A stretch of 25,782 nt of DNA, taken from positions 1 to 25,782 of the IMG/VR virus record IMGVR_UViG_3300025630_000051. One strand, written 5' to 3'. This document shows positions 22,077 to 25,782 of this stretch, one piece after another; position 1 is the stretch's first letter; each line of letters starts with the position of its first letter. The position numbers were made by a program, and so were the translations under genes. Below the pieces are notes generated by a model. That model saw only the letters and a program-made list of their open reading frames with translations, did no database searches and was not told the origin of the DNA. This stretch comes from a virus.

Positions 22077-22862
22077 TTAACTAAAGTTTGTGCTTAAAGA
22101 ACCGTAGTAAGTAGTTCCATCATAGAATATTGTTAGAATATCAATTGCGTTTGCGCCTGTTGATAGTGTGCTTGTGCCACCTGCGAATAACATTCTACCT
22201 GCTGAGTCTTCTGTAAGTAATCTGCTACCAGTGCCGTCTTGTTTGATAATCAATGTTACACTTTGTCCAGGTTCTTCGTTTGCAAATCCGCTGAATTGTG
22301 TGTTGCCTGTTAGTGTTACTGTTTGAACGTTGCCGTTTGCTACATCTGGAGTCAATATTGCGTTGTATGATAACGCATGAACTGTTTCTTTGTAATCTTT
22401 AAGTTCAATACCATCTACCAAACTTTCTAAGCTGATTGTAACTGCTCCTGCTGAGTCTGGTGCAGTTGTGTCAATGTTTGTGCCTGCGTTAATGGCAATG
22501 TCTACCGGATTTGTGTTTGTAATTGTTACACTACCAGCACTATCTGGTGTGCTAACACTAATACCTGTTCCTGCCGCAATAGCACTGATACCTTCACTGT
22601 CTGTGCCAGTGATAGTAATAGTGGCATTACCTGCTGAATCTTCTGTTGCCGCTACACTGATATTGCCTGCGCCGTTTACTACTAATCTACCTGCTTGTAA
22701 AGGTTCACCAAGAGTTACATCTCCTGAGTCACCAACAATTTGTATTGGTTGAATTTTGTTTGTTAATAAATCCACAAAGTTTGCATCAAGTTCTGCAAAT
22801 GTAAGAGCACTACCTTTGTTGGTTGCTCCTGTCTGTGTGGTTTGTCTTAGAGTAACTGTCAT
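22077..22862 (-). CDS. Tail fibre protein with four DSAG turns, 261 aa
   Basis: The N-terminus (TNKGSALTFAELDANFVDLL, about 16-35) is the well-known KGSALTNAELDNNF-type phage fibre start. A middle of repeated strand-turn-strand units follows: ATEDSAGNATIT, STPDSAGSVTIT, APDSAGAVTIS and, later, TEDSAGRML. These are DSAG sites at 22629, 22533, 22446 and 22197. The C-terminus includes FANEEPGQSVTLIIKQDGTG and NAIDILTIFYDGTTYYGSLS, a common fibre ending. AAGGAG lies about 6 bases before the ATG. Receptor and partner proteins are unknown. Confidence 0.8.
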   Translation of the reverse strand: MTVTLRQTTQTGATNKGSALTFAELDANFVDLLTNKIQPIQIVGDSGDVTLGEPLQAGRLVVNGAGNISVAATEDSAGNATITITGTDSEGISAIAAGTGISVSTPDSAGSVTITNTNPVDIAINAGTNIDTTAPDSAGAVTISLESLVDGIELKDYKETVHALSYNAILTPDVANGNVQTVTLTGNTQFSGFANEEPGQSVTLIIKQDGTGSRLLTEDSAGRMLFAGGTSTLSTGANAIDILTIFYDGTTYYGSLSTNFS

Positions 22863-22889
22863 TTTGTCTCCTTGGTTTTAATCTACTAT

Positions 22890-22901
22890 ACTTATTTATC
22901 A
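22890..22901 (-). promoter_or_regulatory. TGATAAATA motif, candidate late promoter
   Basis: Minus strand ATTGATAAATAAGTATAG overlaps the last codons and stop (GATAAATAA) of the preceding gene and lies 31 bases before the fibre start. The first nine bases after AT match those at 12391 and 14107. Because part of it is coding, chance is harder to exclude here. Confidence 0.35.
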
Positions 22902-23347
22902 ATATCTTGAAAAAACTTATAATAATCCGTATTTTGAAGGCGATTTCTTGCATCTGTCAATGTGTTGATGCGTTGTAGTATAAGGATAGGGTATTCAAAG
23001 TTATATTCTAACGCTAATGGCGGTTCTTCTGAGTCAGGGTGCATTGCTAGACATACAACATTCTTTGTTTTATACAGTGAGTTGATCCTGTTGCATATCT
23101 TGTGCAATTTTTCAAAACTATATCGTTTGCCATATAGTATACAAGCTTCTATATCTAATGTTTCTTTTAGATCAGCAAAATTTTTAGCAATAGTCATTGG
23201 TGCAGTTGTTTCAACTATGTGTATCTTGTCTCTATATTGTTTGATAAAAGGACATATAGGCATACCACCTATTTCTTTTCTTGGCACGACAAGAACTTTA
23301 TCAATCCATTTAGTGAGTTTCTGCTTGTAGGTTTTTTGCTTTGACAC
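22892..23347 (-). CDS. Conserved phage protein of unknown function, 151 aa
   Basis: The start is a GTG at 23347 with GGAG about 9 bases upstream, overlapping the preceding gene by 38 bases. Notable features are KEIGGMPICPFIKQYRDKI (about 24-42), VVCLAMHPDSEEPPLALEYN (about 97-116), and a C-terminal ARNRLQNTDYYKFFQDIDK. I recall similar G-x-P-I-C-P-F and H-P-D...A-R-x-x-L...YY patterns in marine phage proteins of unknown role, but name no family. The one Cys-Pro-Phe motif and HPD resemble conserved functional sites. It belongs to the modification-like cluster and not to the structural operon. Confidence 0.7.
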   Translation of the reverse strand: MSKQKTYKQKLTKWIDKVLVVPRKEIGGMPICPFIKQYRDKIHIVETTAPMTIAKNFADLKETLDIEACILYGKRYSFEKLHKICNRINSLYKTKNVVCLAMHPDSEEPPLALEYNFEYPILILQRINTLTDARNRLQNTDYYKFFQDIDK

Positions 23348-23858
23348 TTAGACTTTCTCCTTTGGGTATATGAACCGTAAATAAAATATTAGGGTTTGCA
23401 GTGATTAATTCAATCCAATGCGGATGCCATTGGTTATTCAAAGGTGGGCGATTTTTTCTTGGAACATGTTCGTCCATTTGACTTGATAGGTCCTTTGAAT
23501 ACATACTGTCCATTCCCCATAGATGTATACCTAGGGGTGGATGTTTTTGTTCACAGATATATTTCACTGCGTGATGTCCACTATTGAATCTTGGTCTATT
23601 TGTAGTTGTAAAAACGCTTCTTACGTCCCAGTCTAATTGTTTTCTAATTGCATATTCCTTACAATTTTGTGTGCATAGTATAGGCACCTTAGGTGTTATG
23701 TGATTGTTATGAATATATTTAATTGCAAGTCCGTCTATCATACAAAGATAGTCATACACAAAGTCATGTGTAGGCCAATTACAGGCATACACGGTGCCTT
23801 GTGTTTTTTTATAAAATTTATTAGAGTTACCGTTTCCCAAGAGGTGTGCTATCATCAT
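23310..23858 (-). CDS. Glycosyltransferase-like protein, 182 aa
   Basis: The segment RPRFNSGHHAVKYICEQ, then LGIHLWGMDSMYSKDLSSQM (about 93-130) and NNQWHPHWIELITANPNILF (about 143-162) match a phage family with N-[CS]-G-H-x-A...I-x-[LV]-[WY]-G-x-D-S and N-N-x-W-x-x-x-W, related to sialyltransferase-like (GT29/DUF115) proteins. This suggests sugar transfer, donor and acceptor unknown. Length is short for a complete enzyme. ATG at 23858 follows AAAGG, and the start overlaps the membrane-protein gene by 32 bases. It is one of two transferase-like genes in this cluster. Confidence 0.6.
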   Translation of the reverse strand: MMIAHLLGNGNSNKFYKKTQGTVYACNWPTHDFVYDYLCMIDGLAIKYIHNNHITPKVPILCTQNCKEYAIRKQLDWDVRSVFTTTNRPRFNSGHHAVKYICEQKHPPLGIHLWGMDSMYSKDLSSQMDEHVPRKNRPPLNNQWHPHWIELITANPNILFTVHIPKGESLSVKAKNLQAETH

Positions 23859-24042
23859 TTTTAACCTTTGGTAATAACCATAAATGTTTGTATTCTTGCG
23901 AATGTCCTAAAAATAATAAAATTGTTGCCAATATACTATACCAACCACTGATTTGATTGAATACTACACCTGCCAAAATAATTGCTCCTGCTATTGAGAG
24001 TGTTGGCACTAAAAAAGTGTCATTTCTTTCTGGTAATTGCAT
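23827..24042 (-). CDS. Small two-segment membrane protein, 71 aa
   Basis: Two hydrophobic segments are seen: about 11-28 (LVPTLSIAGAIILAGVVF) and about 34-46 (WYSILATILLFLG), followed by a basic/polar C-terminal tail (LWLLPKVKNDDSTPLGKR). It could be a holin-like or transport-accessory protein, but nothing in the sequence decides this. AAGGAA lies about 8 bases before the ATG. It overlaps both neighbours in a dense cluster, which argues for coordinated expression with the coiled-coil gene before it. Confidence 0.65.
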   Translation of the reverse strand: MQLPERNDTFLVPTLSIAGAIILAGVVFNQISGWYSILATILLFLGHSQEYKHLWLLPKVKNDDSTPLGKR

Positions 24043-24244
24043 CTATCTGTTCCTTTTGTTTATACATCATTTGTTCTACGCTTAACATAGTTTCTTCTAG
24101 TCTATGAACCCTTGTGTTGAGTAAATTATATTGTTCTACCAACACTTTATGATTCTTGTCAAAGTTTTCTATAAATTTATCTGCGGCCTTACAGAACTTT
24201 ATTACTTCTATAAGTTCTTGGTATGCATCAAAGGTTGGTTTCAT
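24020..24244 (-). CDS. Coiled-coil protein, 74 aa
   Basis: The protein is helical with a long heptad stretch (HKVLVEQYNLLNTRVHRLEE, then TMLSVEQMMYKQKEQIDAIT), ending in basic residues (RKK). The ATG overlaps the stop of the preceding HNH-like gene (ATGA). It probably forms a dimer or trimer, and it could pair with the neighbouring membrane protein. No family is recognised. Confidence 0.7.
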   Translation of the reverse strand: MKPTFDAYQELIEVIKFCKAADKFIENFDKNHKVLVEQYNLLNTRVHRLEETMLSVEQMMYKQKEQIDAITRKK

Positions 24245-24693
24245 TCAACAATCCTTTTTCTATATGGCACATTTCTTTGAATAGGCAAAGTTGCCGCATC
24301 TTGGATATCCCAACCACAATATATTCTACTGTTGAAACATCTTGTAGATATACCATTAGAGTGTGCAATCAATCTATACTTTGTTCTTTCTTCGTGTGTA
24401 TGGTGCCATCTTTTGTTGTTGTTCATCTTACGCAAGGTGCTCCATTTTACATTGCCTGGTTGAAAGTTTTCAAATTTATTTAGACGTTCTTGTATTTCGC
24501 AGTTTTTTGGTCTTGGACCCATATAATCAAACCAATTGATAAATCCTTGTTCGCCGTGCCATTCTTCACAGATATTAACATCTACATAACACTCAGCTTG
24601 CCATTTTTTACTATACACCAATTGATGCATACGATACCAAACACGCCATTCTTTCAAATAGCTTTTTCTTAAACTTGTATACAAACTAGACAC
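24241..24693 (-). CDS. HNH-like endonuclease-family protein (divergent), 150 aa
   Basis: I chose the GTG at 24693, since GGGAGGAG lies 7 bases upstream. An ATG at 24741 would overlap by 56 bases and has no such site. The protein has the conserved outline VWYRMHQ, CEEWHGEQGFINWFDYMGPR, then FENFQPGNVKWSTLRKMNNN. This matches the phage family whose core reads W-x-x-M...C-x-x-W...F-x-x-x-M-G-x-x-P...D-R-I-x-N...Y-x-P-x-N-x-R-W-x-T...N-x-R, seen in HNH/intron-type endonucleases. The usual D-R-I-x-N is replaced by Q-E-R-L-N-K, so catalysis may be lost or altered. Confidence 0.7.
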   Translation of the reverse strand: MSSLYTSLRKSYLKEWRVWYRMHQLVYSKKWQAECYVDVNICEEWHGEQGFINWFDYMGPRPKNCEIQERLNKFENFQPGNVKWSTLRKMNNNKRWHHTHEERTKYRLIAHSNGISTRCFNSRIYCGWDIQDAATLPIQRNVPYRKRIVE

Positions 24694-25003
24694 CGTGTTT
24701 CTCCTCCCAAGGCATTTTAGGAAAGTTGTGCATGGTTTCATATGCCTGTTTTTTTAGATGCATACGTCTACCAACTATAATACAGTTGTGTGGACCCCAT
24801 GCTTCTATAGGATCAAGTCTTACCATACAATACTGATGTGGTTTGTTGCCTCTGTGTTCTTTTACACCACTTGTTTCCCACATGTCATCCCATGTTTCAA
24901 ATGTAAACGCCCATTCTTCATTTCTATATCTCGCCAGTGCTCTTGTGTTGGAGTATTTTCTTCTCCATAGAGCTACCTTTGGAGCATACTGTCTTGGTCT
25001 CAT
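24686..25003 (-). CDS. Small HNH-like phage protein, 105 aa
   Basis: The start at 25003 is preferred over the ATG at 25009 because AGGAGA lies 6 bases before it and ATGA overlaps the previous gene's stop. The central part (EEWAFTFETWDDMWETSG, about 27-44) followed by QYCMVRLDPIEAWGPHNCII and a GRRMHL stretch resembles a short phage domain with F-x-W-x-x-M-W...C-M-x-R-x-D...W-x-x-x-N-x-x-I, related to the HNH/AP2-associated group. It is followed by the second HNH-like gene. Activity and targets are unknown. Confidence 0.6.
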   Translation of the reverse strand: MRPRQYAPKVALWRRKYSNTRALARYRNEEWAFTFETWDDMWETSGVKEHRGNKPHQYCMVRLDPIEAWGPHNCIIVGRRMHLKKQAYETMHNFPKMPWEEKHGV

Positions 25004-25782
25004 TGCCATTCTCCTGTAAATATTTCTTTTTTGTGTCTAACGCTACCCAACAACAAACGACATCTGTCTTCAACATCTGATTTATATATAGGACGAACAT
25101 TACCAAGTTCAAATTCTACCCATGGTGTGCCTAACATACCTGTTGGATGTGGTCCTGTTACCACAGGCGGTATACCTGCTATGGCACTTTCCATTGCGGC
25201 CACTGAATGTTGACTAACTGTTATACCATATTGTCCTGTAAGCAATTGATCTGTTAATTGATTGTTCATACGTTGTGCTCTACCTGGTTTTTGTCTTACT
25301 TCCCAGGTGTAACCTTGACGTTCTAGTCCTTTAGATACTTTCTTAATCCAATCTTGTTGTGTTGTTGCATAATAATGAACAAAATTAGGTGCAGTCACAG
25401 GACATAAGAGTGCATGTTTGGGTCTAGATACTTGACAGGCATGTATTTGTATAATAGTTTTCCAATCTTTGGTAAGACCTGTTGTAAGTTTACTTAAAAT
25501 TCTGTTTATGCGATGTTCATGGTCTACGTTTTCAAATTGTTGACCTTGTGTAAGCATATCTCCTTTGATCCAACGTATCCAATCCTTTGCACCTGTTGGA
25601 TTGTGTCCAAACTTCCATAAAAACTGTGGTAGTTCAGGATTGTCCCAATGATACCAATTGTCGTGTGGGCAATTTTTAGGATGTTGGAATGGTCTGTTGC
25701 ATTTAGGTCCAAATTCATTGCCAAATTTTACTAACATTCTAGATCCGTCTGTTTTTGATATGTCATCACATGGTTCAAAGTT
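25000..25782 (-). CDS. Glycosyltransferase-like protein, 5' end beyond the window
   Basis: The reading frame is open to the right edge (260 residues visible), so the true start is outside; the first ATG, at 25737, is not the real start with any certainty. The C-terminal third carries QYGITVSQHSVAAMESAIAG, then IPPVVTGPHPTGMLGTPW and VEFELGN, which fits the sugar-nucleotide-binding part of a GT-B-type glycosyltransferase (S-x-A-A-x-E-A...G-x-P). The N-terminal visible part holds CNRPFQHPKNCPHDNWYHWD. It starts the modification-like cluster and overlaps the HNH-like gene by 4 bases. The sugar and acceptor cannot be read from the sequence. Confidence 0.65.
   Translation of the reverse strand, partial: NFEPCDDISKTDGSRMLVKFGNEFGPKCNRPFQHPKNCPHDNWYHWDNPELPQFLWKFGHNPTGAKDWIRWIKGDMLTQGQQFENVDHEHRINRILSKLTTGLTKDWKTIIQIHACQVSRPKHALLCPVTAPNFVHYYATTQQDWIKKVSKGLERQGYTWEVRQKPGRAQRMNNQLTDQLLTGQYGITVSQHSVAAMESAIAGIPPVVTGPHPTGMLGTPWVEFELGNVRPIYKSDVEDRCRLLLGSVRHKKEIFTGEWQ

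Noticed and set aside
1195-22640. DSAG sites as copies of a short DNA element (gcactatc)
   Set aside because: Several copies use different synonymous codons, and the DNA word occurs in frame with the peptide, so the conservation is at protein level.
1-25782. CRISPR array, insertion sequence, integrase or attachment site
   Set aside because: No spaced direct repeats, transposase or integrase features were seen. The only tandem repeats are within coding sequences.

Overview
The window is one contiguous late (virion morphogenesis) segment of a double-stranded DNA tailed phage genome. It is AT-rich and every supported gene lies on the minus strand, so it is read from 25782 down to 1. A small terminase, large terminase, portal, scaffold and HK97-fold capsid are followed by a non-contractile tail set: tail tube, a tail-assembly chaperone with a -1 frameshift, a tape measure and a lambda-J-like tip protein. 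I see no sheath or baseplate genes, so a siphovirus is most likely. Protein families resemble those of uncultured marine phages, and an AT-rich marine bacterial host (SAR11-like or similar) is plausible. The host cannot be fixed from this sequence.

Layout in transcription order. (1) 25782-22892 is a tight, overlapping cluster: a truncated glycosyltransferase-like gene, two HNH-like small proteins, a coiled-coil protein, a small membrane protein, a second glycosyltransferase-like protein and a conserved unknown. (2) 22862-18245 holds fibre and adhesin-type proteins: a beta-rich fibre, a LamG-like protein, a 56-aa protein, a fibre sharing an N-terminal module with two later genes, a tail protein, a 427-aa protein of about 20-residue repeats and a Gp77-like adaptor. 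(3) 18245-12486 is the DNA packaging and head module. It also carries a class I methyltransferase, an XhlA/holin-like membrane peptide and a 24-aa highly basic peptide. (4) A terminator and a TAAATA-type motif separate the capsid gene from the connector and tail genes (12345-3109). A GNAT acetyltransferase sits just before the tail tip gene. (5) 3105-1144 holds more tail or fibre proteins. (6) 1122-418 holds small zinc-ribbon and coiled-coil genes with a near-consensus sigma70 promoter. (7) 417-58 is a gene-free, hairpin-rich stretch before a gene that runs off the left edge.

The most unusual signals are two. First, the tetrapeptide D-S-A-G occurs 11 times in seven unrelated tail and fibre proteins, with varied codons and never in packaging, capsid or enzyme genes; seven further D-S-A sites follow the same distribution. 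Second, by manual reading the pentamer GCWGC (GCAGC/GCTGC) is absent from all 25.8 kb, although GCTG and GCAG are abundant. This suggests escape from a restriction system and explains why Ala-Ala pairs are written with GCG/GCC codons. No replication genes, lysin, integrase, tRNA or CRISPR array were recognised.
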